The translations under genes and the position numbers were made by a program. A stretch of 64,000 nucleotides of DNA from the NCBI GenBank assembly GCA_009869945.1, contig WIXG01000158.1, positions 62,001-126,000 of the forward strand, given 5' to 3'. This DNA is from Mesaphorura yosii (lineage: Eukaryota > Arthropoda > Collembola > Poduromorpha > Tullbergiidae). The number at the start of each line of letters is the position of its first letter. The first letter of the stretch is position 1. Below the pieces are notes generated by a model. That model saw only the letters and a list, made by a program, of their open reading frames with translations. It was not told the origin of the DNA and searched no databases. Positions 1 through 12,203 of the stretch are shown here, in pieces.

Positions 1-1953
1 TCTTGTAAGATGTCATGGCTTTTTTGCATTTGGGAAAATGGTGGTTTGGTTGGATGGTTTTTCGTAACGTAGCTTTAGCTTTAATCTCGTGGTTAAGTTG
101 TGCGTAGTTGATCACAAACACAATCTCAGTTAATCTTAAACTCTTGGACTGTGGACGTGGACGATGAATTTACTCAACCCTCAGCTTATCTTTGATTCGG
201 ACTCAAAATGCACATCTGGACTGAAGAATCACACTAATCACAGGTCAAAGACGACCGTCTGCTAGTCAGGGGCATGAGTAAGGTTTGACTTTGCTATCAC
301 AGTTAATCACAATCACTGATCACTGATCACATTTTCAGTTTCTTCAGGTAGTTGACGTCGGTCGTACAAGGATTCGGACTGCAAACAGGCTAATCACTTA
401 TTCATGTATGCAAATGAGTTACTTATCATAAGTTTATGGTCCGCACTGATCTCGAACGGCTCTAGCCTGAAGTCACTGCAGTTACAGTTCGTTTCGCTCC
501 ACGCTGCGATGCGATGCGCTACGATGATGAATGAATGAAAATACAAAAGCGACTGACGAAGCGGATGTTCAACAAGTGCAGTGCTGGAGAAAGTAGGCAG
601 CCGCAGCAGCCGGGATGCTGGACAAGGATTCAGTGCGGTAGAACCACAAAACTGGAGAACTGCTGCTGGAGCCGTGCCGTGCGATAGCTGAGAGAAATTC
701 CGTCGACTTTCTCTCCTTCACTTGAACTTTCTCCATGAAGAGCTTGTGGACTAAGAATTTATTCATTGCTCCAGCGCAGCGCTCTTATGCAGAGTCCAGC
801 ATAGTAACACGGCACATTAATAAACTATCCATATGGATTCGTATTATTTTTATCTCCGTGCCCGTGCGGCTTTACCCGCACGCACGCCGGAAAAGTGCAT
901 CTTCCTTCTTGACTTTTCTACCTTCCAAAATGATCGCATTTCACTTTTTCATGCATGCAATGCGGTTCAGAAATCCAGAAAATATTCGAAGTTACGTGCT
1001 GATGGCTAAAAATAGGTGCTTGCATATTTTTAGAATTAAATTCCCCTACCTGATTCTAATGAGTTCGAGTCATCTTTCCATTGCACTGCGTGGTGAGGTG
1101 TATTCGGAGTCTGAATGGAATTCTGAGAACCGGGAGAAAGTTTTGAATTCTCTGAATTCTGAATCGTGAATCCGAAAAAAAGTTACATACATTCGTCTTT
1201 CATGTGCCATTTCTTCACTTTGCAGATTAGATTTAGACACCTCGCCCTCATCCGGGGACGAGTTTGACGAAAAATTATGTCGCGACAAGAAAAATTGGGC
1301 CCTCCCACGCGTTCACCTTTTCGGAAGTGAAAGTCTTTGATCTCTTTCGCGACAGATCGCGACTTGCTGGAGTTAGTTGAAAATTTTGTTCAACGTGCGT
1401 CAATTTTTTGGAACTGCCGTCAATGGTCCAATGCTTTTTGGTTTTGCCGACACAAAATTAAATGGCTTCCTGTCCAGACGTCGCCGTCGTTCCTTGAATG
1501 AAAGGATCCGAACAGTACAATAATTTATTCTCAGAACTCAAACTTATGGAAGCAGTAGCAGTACCTGTGCACATGATTGTAATGTAGTGTAGCAATACAA
1601 TAAAGTAAAACTAAACTTTACACTCATGAGATAATTAATTAGCTATTAGCTATTACTAGCAATTATACAAGATATTTCAGCGTAGCGTTCGGCCATCGCC
1701 TTCGGCCTTCGACTACGACTTATACTTACGATTACGATTTAATCATGTGCGATCTTGAATCACACAACAATGTAAGGTAGGTATTTTAGGGTAAGACTTG
1801 TATTTGTAACAATTTGAAAGTAAAAGATCTTATTCTTAGTGCAATTAACCAATTTATGTACAGTACAAAGTCGTAGTCGTAGATCGTAAATTCAGTAGTA
1901 AATTGCTGTAATTGCTAGAATTTTGGGACAAAAATTTGCTACTCGCTACTCGC
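1..1953. other. Left-edge non-coding sequence
   Basis: No reading frame here shows a recognisable domain or a plausible intron-exon pattern. The longest open frames (about 735-1169 on the plus strand and 569-766 on the minus strand) have unremarkable composition and look like chance frames. The stretch from 1500 to 1900 is AT-rich, with repeated short motifs built on ttacgatt. It probably holds the 3' flank of eIF1 and intergenic DNA. Confidence 0.5.
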
Positions 1954-2619
1954 TTAGAAGCCGTGAACTTTTAGCTGGTCTGGCTTTGCGAGTCCAGTCT
2001 TGGTCAACCACTGACAGATGTTCTCACGTTGGTCGCCCTGCAGCTGCAACACTTCGCCGTATTCGGGGTGCTCAACGACGGTTCCATTGCAGGCGAATTC
2101 CTACAAAAATTTAGCAAATTAGCATTGTACAATAACGAAAAGAAAGCGAACAAACTAATGGTAAAGTTATTTGTGCTGCGGTTCTTACCTTTTTGCAGGC
2201 TCTGACAATCTTCTTCAAGTCGTACTCAGCAGACAGTCCCTGAACAGTTGTTAGCGTTTTGCGACCATTTCGTTGCTGAATTCGAATGTGGACAAAACCA
2301 TCCTGTACGCCTTCTTCAGAACCTCGTGTAGCATCGGCAAATGGATCTGCAGGGCAAAAATGCAAAAATTAATATTTACATGCAAAATATACAAAAGGCA
2401 TGACGCAATAAATATGATCTGAGCATTAAAAGAGATTGTACGCATAATTTTAGCGGTCGAGGGAAAACTGTATGCATTTTGGCGACGTTAACTGATTACT
2501 TTGGAAAAGGTGTGCGTTACTTATCAGTTGCCAATTATCCAGCAACGCAGCAGCATAAGTTGGCAAATAATTAGCATTAAACATGAACTTACCGAATGTT
2601 TTCAAGTTTTCAATGCTCA
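1954..2619 (-). CDS. eIF1: Translation initiation factor eIF1 (SUI1 family)
   Basis: Three coding exons at 2592-2619, 2189-2346 and 1954-2100 join in phase to give 110 residues, the normal length for eIF1. The protein begins MSIENLKTFDPFADA and carries the family core HIRIQQRNGRKTLTTVQG, then ACNGTVVEHPEYGEVLQLQGD, and ends KVHGF, as eukaryotic eIF1 proteins do. eIF1 binds the 40S ribosomal subunit near the P site and enforces AUG selection during scanning. All introns are GT-AG. The first coding exon holds only nine codons plus one base. About 540 bp separate this start from the METTL17 start on the other strand, so the two may share a divergent promoter region. Identity is very secure. Confidence 0.97.
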
Positions 2620-3162
2620 TTGCGTGAATAAAGAGTTCCTTCCTCGAGTTTCAGATGTGCTTCTTGCGAGAAGTCCAAGTTCTTTGATCAATTAATTGAA
2701 TTTCACTTACGAGAGCTAATTAATTAATTTTACAGCTGAAATTAGCTAGAAAATTGCGGAAAATATGTGTAAAACTCGAATGAAATGTGAATGCGAACAG
2801 TCAATACGAAACTCTTCGAGCAAGCAAACGCAATGCAAAGCAAAGCCAGCCACCGATGGAATATTGCGTAAAAAGTTGTCACAGAAAAGTCTGGTTGAAG
2901 GCTCACGAAAGTAAAGCGCTAGGCAAAACAGTGTGCTTTGTGATTGGCGGAGGCGTCGTAGGCTAAAATCAGGCGTGGTTTTCCATGCAGGCAGGCAATG
3001 CAAAATGCATTGCCCATTCGACCAAGAAATCCACAAGGATTTAAACTGTGCAGCGGGGCTCAATTTTTATACTTTTTCACGAGCTTCGAGCAAAAACATG
3101 AGTTCTGCTAGTTGAATTGACTTTCCAGTGTTTTTTTCGGTTTTTCGTGCCACGAATGTCAA
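2620..3162. promoter_or_regulatory. Divergent intergenic region between eIF1 and METTL17
   Basis: These 543 bp separate two head-to-head housekeeping genes and must hold both promoters and 5' leaders. I see no clear TATA box next to either start, which fits housekeeping promoters. Nothing else is recognisable. Confidence 0.45.
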
Positions 3163-5338
3163 ATGTCCAGGATTTCGTCGAAATTGGGGCTCGGATTCAG
3201 GCGCCTGTCGACCACTAGTCATTTGAGAGTAAGTTGCGCGTTGAAATAAGAAATATTGCCAAGCCCAACTCTGCTGATGTTTAAATGACCGGCCCTGGGC
3301 CTCTATTTTCAGGCAAACTTACCCCGAATACTCGTTGAACCCTCTGCAGCCGTGAAGGATGCTTTCGAGGACTCAGCGTTCAAAGGTCGACAGTGTCCTG
3401 GGCACTTTAAAGTCAAGAGAGTATGTCTACCGCCGAAACTCAGGGAGCATGCGGAGATCTTGATTAAAGGTACGTTAAACGTGATGGCAGCGGCAGCCAT
3501 TTTGTTTTGTAAGGGAAGACAAACAAGAAGCTCACGCCATGCATGCTATCTTTTACAGTTAACAACTTAGGAAACATCTTCGTCGGGGTGCAGTTGCACA
3601 ACAAACTAAAGAATCGAAAGCCACCCCTCGAGGAAGAAGAATACCAAGCAAAGGCTGCGGCGACTGAAGCGTCCGTCAAAGAAAAGCGTAATATCTTCAA
3701 CATTAATTTCGACATGTGATTGGAGTCTGATTAGCTGGATTCCTCATGTTTAATAGATGCCCACTTGGACCAGTTCCTATCCGACAAGGAGAAGGAGAGG
3801 CTTGAGCAGTCCGACTTTAATAAAATCAGGCGTCATCTCAAGCGAACTGTGTATCACTGGGAGCCGATGGAGTACACAAAGTCACTGGCATACACGTACT
3901 TGGTGGGCCGAACTCCAGGCGAGTACGCGTCACTCTACAGAATATTCTTCGAACTAGCCCAAAGGGACCCAGAATTCAAACCCGAGACACTGCTTGACTT
4001 TGGTTCGGGAGTCGGGTCAGTTGTCTGGTAAGAAAAAAAAAATGTGTAATCAAAATTCTTTCATTTGCCGTCTCTGCTCTGGCGTGACCGTTCACCGTTT
4101 CATATTCCTGTGATATTTGATTTGCAGGGCAGCCAATCAATTTTGGAAGAAGTCGTTGAAGGAGCACATGTGCATCGATGTTTCGGACGACATGAGTAAC
4201 CTGGCGGACCTTCTCTTCAGGGGAGGCTCGCAAAAATATGTTCCAGCGTATCCAGGCATTTATTTCCGGCGTCTACTGCCGACCACTACCCACGTAAGCT
4301 TTTTCTGCCGGCCACTCAGCCAATTGTTTTTAACTTACTTAACACTCTGTGTACTTTTTGTTTTCGCCGTAGAGAAAGTACGACATGACGGTCGCCAGTC
4401 ACAGTCTCCTCGAACTTTCTTCACTAAAGGAGAGAATTGAAGTGATCGACATTTTATGGAAGAAAACCCAGAAATACATGGTTTTGGTAGAAATGGGAAC
4501 AAATGCTGGCTTTCGGGTGAGAAAGAACATTGAATTGATGAATTGCAAATTATTCAACCTCGCATATAAAAAATTATGTGCATTTGCACATGCAAAATTT
4601 ACAGGTGCTGAACGAAGCTCGCGAGTACATTCTCCAATTACACGATTATAAGATAGGGGACGAAGAAACTGTTCTAGATTTCGAGACCGGTCACATGTTC
4701 ATGCCCGTAAGAAGTCTTCCAATTGGACATGGCGGGTTTGCCTATCTGAGTTTTTACTATTTTACGAAAATTTCCTCTACCTTTTCAGTGCCCACACGAC
4801 TCGCCCTGCCCGAGGCTGCAAACTGATAACACGCCGTGCAATTTCAGTATTCGCTACGAGGCTTTGATGCCTTTCGCAAAGCGACAAGATGAAGTCGAAG
4901 TTTTCTCGTATTTGGTATTCAAGAAAGGGCCGAGGAAGAATGACGACGAAGACCCTCACTCCCGCTGGCCACGGCTTGTGAGGGAACCGCTCCTGAGGTC
5001 ACGGCACGTCGTTTGCAGACTTTGCACAAAACACGGAAAAATATCGGAGGCGGTCATCAGCAAAGGAAAATCGTCCAGGTAGAAGCATAAAGATAAAGGC
5101 CATCAGCGTTTTCCAAGAAGGCCAGGCCAAAATTCAGACGGGATTAATTCCATAATTTTCGATTTCTTTTCGAAGGAATCTTTATCGCTCTGCACGGACG
5201 GCTTTGTGGGGTGATTTATTGCCTGTAGACGTAGTGCGTGGGGACGAGAACTCAGAACTGAACGTGGACTCCAGCGACGTCGACTCTGACGACGCGGATT
5301 CCGGAGACACGCCGGCGTCTTCATCCGAAGTCAAATGA
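3163..5338 (+). CDS. METTL17: Methyltransferase-like protein 17 (mitochondrial ribosome assembly)
   Basis: Nine coding exons (3163-3228, 3313-3469, 3559-3687, 3757-4027, 4128-4293, 4373-4516, 4605-4706, 4789-5078, 5176-5338) join in phase into 495 residues. The start MSRISSKLGLGFRRLSTTSH is Arg/Ser-rich without acids, typical of a mitochondrial transit peptide. LDFGSGVGSVVWA is the SAM-type glycine loop of the Rsm22/METTL17 family. A cysteine-rich patch (CPHDSPCPRL, with another Cys a few residues on) is in the place where METTL17 binds a 4Fe-4S cluster, and LYRSARTALWGDLLPV is the conserved C-terminal family motif. The last ~30 residues are Asp/Ser-rich. METTL17 acts in assembly of the mitochondrial small ribosomal subunit. 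Identity is strong; the start is chosen because only that frame gives a transit peptide in phase with exon 2. Confidence 0.93.
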
Positions 5339-6315
5339 ATTGTGAATTTTCGATTTTTGACGCCGAGTTGGCCATGGCCAATTTTTGTCGGGCTGGAATT
5401 TTACCATATCATTCAAACAAAATATTTAAATTTTCAAATATCAATCAGAAAAATGGCACTTTTTGTCAATCAAAATACGAAATCTCAAACAAAACTAATG
5501 GTCAATCAGACAAGTTTTTCATACAAATAAATTCAATTGTGCCTCTAAGAATTTTCATAAGTCACTAAGATCCAACCAATATTTAAGAACCAAACGCAAA
5601 ATTTATTGCCAAATTCGGAGTTTTTTTTAGCGTTTTCCGAAAAATTCTCGAAAAATAGCAGTGGAAAATATAATATGCAACTCTTCCAATCGTCCAATTG
5701 TCTGACTACCATTTTATAGTTTATTCGTTACAAATTTAATTGCAAAATACAAAATGTTGGGACTTATTTGTACTGACTGTCTGTTATTCACATATTAAAT
5801 TAGATTATCAAATACGAACTAATCACTGGCGCTAGCACGGTGTGTTGACCGTTCACTAAATCATAAATTACGAATTACGATTATACATCGCGTCAGAATC
5901 AATTAATAATAGTTAATGAGCAAAGACGTACGTAAATGGGGCCGACAGTGCGTGGATTGAACACAAAAGAGATCTGTCATCGAGTCATCGGATTAAATTA
6001 ATTAAATTAGAATAATGGAATGAAGCGAGTGAAGAATTAATGTGTGTGGGTTGAGCCAGCGCATGAGGTAGAAATAGAATTAACCACTTAACTAATAACG
6101 CTTAACTTTAATTATAAGGTTTCAAGTCCCAGAGGCAAAGGAAAACATAGGTAAGTTCGTTTGTAGCACCTCAATAGAAGTCTTAGCAAACGTTTTAACT
6201 TTAGTTTTACTAACTTACAGAGGAGTTGAGGCTCGTTTAGTTTAAGAAAGAAGTAGAGTAGAGAGTACAAATATTACACAAACTTACACTACGTACGGCT
6301 CCGCCAAGCTCAAGA
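5339..6315. other. Intergenic region between METTL17 and the first RING gene
   Basis: AT-rich sequence lying between the 3' ends of two convergent genes. It should contain both 3' untranslated regions. I see no coding signal or defined repeat. Confidence 0.5.
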
Positions 6316-7645
6316 CTAATTGGATGAGAAACGCTTGCACGAGCGACGAGCTCGTTTCGGTGCGGGCGCATCAGGAGCAGGCGCCAGTGGGGGCGCAGCC
6401 TTGGCTTTGCTGGTACCAGCACGAACACCAGTACCACGTCCATGGGCAACACCGCCTCCGCCACTGGCAACAGTCGTCTCTAAAATAAAATAGCTCTTTT
6501 AGTCAAGTTCTTATCACAATTAGCAATTTGGGCAATTTTGTTAAGGTAAATTCTCCGGATGCTTACGTTTTCCTTTGCCTCGCCTAGCCGGTGTGGCAGG
6601 AGCAACTGTAGCTGGAGCCCCAGCCTGAGTGGCAGTCGCGGCAGAATTTCTATTTCCAGTCTGAGGCTGAGCCTTCAACACCCTGTGACAATCCCAAAAT
6701 ACTCTCGTTAAACATACGGCAATGGCAAGAGAAGGCATAAGGCAAAATGAATACTGCATGCGACTGACTTACTTTTTGAGGGTATCGACCTCCTTCTTCA
6801 GAATTTCTTCCTCCTTCTTCAGAGTTTCTTCGGCCTTTTTCCGAGTTTCGACTTCCTGCTTTAATTCATCGCACATTGTCTGTAGGCTGTTGATAATCGC
6901 TTGGCTCATGGCGACCTTGTCCACCTCCTCGTGGTAGCGACCCTGGAGCTCCTCGTAGTCTTGCCTGGAGGTCAGAGTTCAAGAAGATGGAAATTCAAGT
7001 AACTTGGACCTAAGAAGGATGAAGGCAAACTTACATAAGCATGTTGTGCATTTGGCGCAAGTCTTCATCGGGATTATTCCGATTTTGTTGTGGCGGTGCC
7101 GGTGCAGGATCAGGAACGTTGATCACAATCAATCCAGTGTTAACACCACGCGCCCCAGAACGAGCGGCAGTCGACGTTGAGGACTGGTCATCAGCACCAA
7201 GGCGGCTGTGATCAGCAATAACCGGAAAGATTGGAACCATCTTCGTCGAAGGACACGGCTTGCGGCAAGTTGGGCAGGTGCGTGGGCTGAATAGTGATTA
7301 GCAAATTCCGAAATTCCCGATTAGAACATTCTGCATTTTCGATCAGTGGTTAAATTTTTATGAAGAAAGAACTCACTTTGTATTTTTAAACCATTCCTCA
7401 ACACACGCAACGTGGAATAAATGGCCACAGGGTGTCGAAACTGCTGTGCTCCGTCCAACTTTTGGCGGTTTCTCCTGTTTTTTGGTGAGCCTGGCAACTC
7501 GTGCTCGTCCACGTGGCGAGGGCCCTGACACCTCAGCCACGATGACGGGATCTCCGGCCGCTTCCTGAGCCCGAACCGTTTCAATGTGGTAATTCGGTGG
7601 AGGCGAACTGAGAGCATCGTCACAGATCGGACACGCGAACGCCAT
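6316..7645 (-). CDS. RING-finger coiled-coil protein, shorter relative of the TRAIP-like neighbour
   Basis: Five coding exons (7377-7645, 7035-7286, 6773-6964, 6567-6682, 6316-6479) join in phase into 330 residues. The N-terminus has CPIC, then about 55 residues of insert, then CGHLFHVAC, and CPTC after a splice junction, so all eight zinc ligands of a C3HC4/C3H2C3-like RING are present although the first loop is unusually long. Residues ~175-230 form a Glu/Lys-rich coiled coil. The tail is Ala/Pro/Gly-rich and ends in a basic stretch (KRARRSCKRF) that may be a nuclear signal. It is probably an E3 ubiquitin ligase. The layout and exon phases resemble the next gene upstream, suggesting an old tandem duplication, but it lacks that gene's long C-terminal half. 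Confidence 0.82.
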
Positions 7646-8645
7646 CGTCTTGTCCTCTTGTCGGTTGATCAGTTAATAGATAACAGTCGGAATTCCAGAG
7701 TTGGTAGAATGCGAGCTGAAAGCGATTAATTGCAAGTGAACAATCAATTAGCAGTCGTCGTTTTTGTCACGCACAGAATTGATCTTGTCGGTCGATCGAT
7801 CACAATCGTCACACGTCGAAGGCTCGAATCGCACCGATCACAGACTCGCCACCATCAGTCACCAGTAGCCAGTCCACTGAAACTCGTCACCCCAATAAAT
7901 TGTGGCTCATATACAACGCAAGACTGCTTTTGGCGGTTGTTCTACTGTTGGGGGAATGATAAGCTAATCTAAGTTTGGGTGCTACGGTGAAGAGAAGCGG
8001 GTCCTTATCAAAACATGCAAATGACATTTCATAAGCGCCGAGTTGCATTCCCTTCCGCCTGCGAGCCGTCACTTCAAATGAATGAAAAAGGCAAGGAAAG
8101 CGACGTCTTCCTTTGTTTTCGTAATTCATCCGAACTGAACTCACGACAGCCAAATTGGAAAATTGACAGCCAACAATTTTGAAATCGCTTTTTATCTTCT
8201 TGAGTGTCTTTTTATTGAGCGTCAATCATTGAGCGTAAATACTGACAAACTGGCATTCATTTTATCGGTCTCAAACAAGACATAAGTCAAACAGATTAGA
8301 TAAAATTGGCATCTTCGCAGCGCATAGCAGTAGGACATCCGATGCAAATTTACGTAATTAGGGTTAAAACAAATAAATGCAATTTAGCTCCCTACAGGAA
8401 ACTGAAAGTAACAATAAATTACTTTTTACGTACTTAAAGTTAGATTAGAAATTACATTGAATACAGAATTTGCTTAACGAATGTTAAAAAATGTGAGTTA
8501 ATCGGGGAAATTACCGATCGAATGGGGTTATGAATAAATTATGAATTGAAACCGTGTTTCAACGACGAATATTGCGATTATTGACAATTACGATTTGCGA
8601 GTTCTAAAAAGTACAGATGAAAGTGCTGCTACTTTCATGTAAGCT
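7646..8645. other. Intergenic region between the two RING genes
   Basis: One kilobase of mostly AT-rich DNA containing the promoter of the shorter RING gene and the 3' flank of the TRAIP-like gene. No coding or repeat signal is clear. Confidence 0.45.
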
Positions 8646-10523
8646 TCATTTTAAGGCGCCCATCTTCGGCTTCTTAAATGCGAACTTCTTCGCTCCACTC
8701 GCGCCGGCAGTGTTTGGGGTGTTAATCGGAGGCACTCCGGGAATGTTGCATCGTATCCTCATCTCGATGGGGGACAAAGGCGCCTAAGTTTTCACGGAAG
8801 CAGAGAATAGTACTTAATTAAATTAAATATGCTTTCAAAAATCAAAAAGTGTCAATCGCACATCGCACCGCAGCATCTGACCTTACATTTTGCTTATCAG
8901 CAGCATCGTCGGCGTCGCTATCATCACAGAATATTACATCACTGTCGTCCAAACTGAACGTATTCACAGAAGCAGCAACACCAGCACGTTTCGAGCTGGA
9001 TGGCGCCTTTGACGCTTTCCCGGAGGGCGCTTTTCGGGCCCGAGCCATCGATATGAGCCCCACGTCCCCGTCGATTTCTTCTCCGCTCTCGTCGCTGTCG
9101 CCAACCAAAATTGTGTGATTCAACGCATCCCTGATAGCTTTACTTTTACTGGACGTTGACGTCAAAGGTACTCTCGCTGTCGCTCCTTTGGAAGTCGAAG
9201 ATAAGGATGAAGTTGAACTTGAACTGGGTTTACTCGTCGAGGCACCACCATCACCACTGCCCTTGGTGGCTGAAGAACGCAACCTTTTCACCTCGTCCCG
9301 TAAATTGTCCACCAAGTTCTGGAGTTCAGATTCCTTGTTTCCGCAGCTGGCGAGTTTGCTTCGGAGTGAAGCGACGTCCCGGCACATTCTGTCCCGATCA
9401 CTTTTGTCGGTGTCTCGTTTAGAACCAAGACTCGTGAGCTCCCTACCGGCGACAAAGTTAGAAAGCGTTTAATTCAACGACACTTTCGTAGTTTTTTCTT
9501 AATTACTTATTTAACTCACCTTTGAAGCATGTGCTTGATTCCGCTGAGTCTTCGAATGGCCTCCTCGTGACTGTATTTTGAGTAAATCTTGAGATCCTCC
9601 TCGACTTCAATTTTTGACAGATTCAAGTGAGCTTGAACGCTGCAACGCAACAAGAACGTCAGTAGTAATTTCAGAGTGGAGCGGGATTCAATAAGCTATT
9701 ACTGATGAAGCAATTTCTTACTGATTGTAGTGCTCAATGTCAGCCTCCAGCATTTTGCTCCTTTTAACCTCTTCTTCGTACATATCCTTGTAATTTTCGT
9801 ATCGCTTATATTTTACCATGAAAGTCTCACTTCGATTTTGCTCTGTTTCAAGTTTATGTTGGAGTTCGCGATACTCTTCACTATTAAGAAATGAAATCGA
9901 TAACGAAAATCCAGAAATTGCACATCAGACAAACGAACTTACCACTGCAGTTCGTAAAGTTTAGCCTGAGTCTCCGTTTCTTCCTTTTGCGCCTGCAGTT
10001 TCCCTTTTAATCTTTCGATTTCTTTCTCGAACCCTTCTCGCATTGCGTTCATTACGGAATTATCTGGCTGCGAGAACTGTGCTCCGGATTGGTCCAGCGA
10101 GGAATCATCGTAGGAGTCAGGAAATAAAGGCAGGCAGTGTCTATTTGGAATTTGTTTGCGGCAACATGGGCACGAGTTGCTGTTGGCCATTCCGCCACTG
10201 TTAAAATAAGGACAATGGGAATTGCAGGCTCAGCAGGCTGCCTGTGGAGCTACTCAGCAATAGACAATAGACGAACATACCCCATCCACTTTGCAATGCA
10301 AAAAGTGTGGAAAACATGGCCGCAGGGAGTTGTGGAGAGGGTTGAAGCACCAGGTCCTTGAGCTGGCAGCACATCGCCTACAAAATCGAGGGTTATCACA
10401 ATTATCGGCTAAACTACTCGCATGAGGAGTTCAATAGTTTAATTTTTCCACTACTCCTTTACCTGGATTGATTCCGGGGCGCTTTTCCAACCCTTCACTG
10501 CAAATTGCGCAGACGAACCCCAT
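8646..10523 (-). CDS. TRAIP-like E3 ubiquitin ligase (RING plus coiled coil)
   Basis: Seven coding exons (10463-10523, 10281-10377, 9943-10197, 9722-9880, 9520-9639, 8887-9442, 8646-8783) join in phase into 461 residues, close to human TRAIP (about 470). The start MGFVCAICSEG and the following CGHVFHTFCIAKW and CPCC supply the RING ligands, split over three exons. Residues ~75-240 are a long coiled coil. A Ser-rich stretch and an acidic patch (DDSDVIFCDDSDADD) follow, and the last 46 codons are a basic tail. TRAIP (Drosophila nopo) ubiquitinates replisome components at stalled or converging forks and acts in the nucleus. The family call rests on architecture, length and RING spacing; another RING/coiled-coil ligase cannot be excluded. 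Confidence 0.75.
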
Positions 10524-11523
10524 CGCACCTTGGAGTGGACGGTTGAGAGCAGCTAAAATTATTACCTCAGTAGGCCGTCAACCAGCACCAGCGTAGAAAC
10601 ATATGACGATTTACATTTAACCGCAACTTGAATTGATTACAGATAACAGCTAATCACTTGGTGCTTCACGCTTGACCACAACACAACCGTTACTGATGAT
10701 AACTGATGGCTAAAAATCTGGGTCACACACAGGAGTCAAGTACAGCGTCGAATTTTACTTAAAATTTTGCGTTTCACAGCAGCAGACAAGCTGAAGACTA
10801 ATTCTGATTTCGATCGAACGTCGAAAGATTTAATTAATGCACGTAAAATTCATTGCGTAGCACGTAAGTAAAATTATTTTTTTGTTTCTATTCATTTCCT
10901 TTCCTCACACTTTACACTTTGTTTTGTGCTCTTTGTTATTTGAATTTCGGACAAATTCGTGACAACAAACGAGTCTTTGTTTCTCGAGCTCTACCCGCTT
11001 GCTTGCGGCTTGCAATTTGGCATGCTGGCCAGCTTGTCCTCTTTGGTGGCATGGCATCGCATGGCTCTTTGATTCTCTTTGATCATGGCTCTCGGCTCTC
11101 CGTCGCCGTCGTCATCCGTATGGGCAGAGCCAGAGCCACTTGAAGCCCGGACTAATTTGCGTTGGTTGATCGGGGCTGCTGGCAGTGGCAGGTTTCATGT
11201 GACTGCAATGCACTCAAGGACGCTGCGAAGGCCATCGTGTTCGAATACGCGAGAGGCGCGCAAGCGGAAGCAGAAATATATATAGCAGACAGAGGGTGAA
11301 TACAAGTATGGGGCCGAATCAGTGGCGGCAAAAGCAGCGGAGAAAGCGACTGCGGAGCTAAACCGGATGGGCTATCACCCCGTTTAGATATTTCCATTAA
11401 TATGTTAATTAGTAGTATTACTGCGCTGATTTCCTACGTTACTTGCCAACTCGACGAATCTAAGTTTAATCTAAAGGTCGTCCTCAAGGCCAAGGTCAAG
11501 TCTGATTTTTAATATCGCAAGCG
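10524..11523. other. Intergenic region upstream of the TRAIP-like gene
   Basis: Contains the presumed promoter of the TRAIP-like gene. The part near 10980-11340 is richer in GC and has several short open frames on both strands, but none shows a domain or convincing splice context. Confidence 0.4.
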
Positions 11524-11820
11524 TAGCGGTGCGTGTCCTTCCAGCACGTTAAATATACTCTCACGAGCAGGAACCTCTTACGTGAAAGCCTTCATTAATG
11601 TTGCACATGTAAAGCCCAACCCGCTTATTTGTTTAATTAAAATAACCACACAATTTAGCCACAAAAATTAGGTTAATGCCGCCTGGTTCAAAGTTACATT
11701 GATTGGTCGGCCGTTTTTGGAGAAGCGACCCTCGGCGCCTGCTTCCAGCTGACGCAGACGTCATCGCATCCGATCGTCGATTTGTCCCAGTCGAAGTAAG
11801 GAATGCCTAAATCAGCTCCA
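11524..11820. repeat. Copy 1 of a ~0.3 kb dispersed duplication (partner at 15.1 kb)
   Basis: From tagcggtgcgtgtccttcca to aatcagctcca this block matches 15100-15411 in the same orientation, base for base over most of its length. Differences include a missing stretch that removes residues corresponding to SARKGY and a two-base insertion after the shared VCVSWKQA coding stretch. The duplicated unit contains a minus-strand coding end plus its 3' flank. Confidence 0.85.
11644..11810 (-). pseudogene. Broken copy of the VSWKQ-type C-terminal exon
   Basis: On the minus strand this encodes PYFDWDKSTIG, then DDVCVSWKQA, after which a two-base insertion relative to the 15.2 kb copy throws the frame off (it would otherwise run on to NGRPINVTLNQ). 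An internal deletion is also present. It is therefore a decayed duplicate of the remnant at 15.2 kb. I do not recognise the parent protein. Confidence 0.6.
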
Positions 11821-12203
11821 TGAACCGCTTTCTGCCAAGTGCCAAGGTGTGCCGAGTTGAACAAATTCGATAGCATTATCTTGAGTGCAACGATTTAATT
11901 TCAACGAGCCTCTCGGATTTATTATTATCTTCCTCGGACGTTTACATGATCTCTCTTTAATTTAGTTTTAGTATTAACTTACTTGCGAGTCTGTATCAAT
12001 GAACTTAACGTAACCTACCCGATATCTGGTTCGTCGTCTCCGGAGGATTTCATAATTTCGTTAAAGGAAATTTTTAATTTCGATTCATTGAAAAACTTGA
12101 CTTGCCTTGGAATGACTTTTGAAAAATGTTATCCAACATTTACTCCTCCTGCTGCCTCGTCTACTCGTTTACTGTACTTCTGCTCTGCACCGCACGCCAC
12201 TCG
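11821..12203. other. Short intergenic stretch
   Basis: AT-rich sequence between the duplicated block and the membrane-protein locus. No feature is supported beyond short chance frames. Confidence 0.4.

Noticed and set aside
735-1169. 144-codon open frame near the left end
   Set aside because: No domain, no splice context, overlapping frames on the other strand; composition looks like chance.
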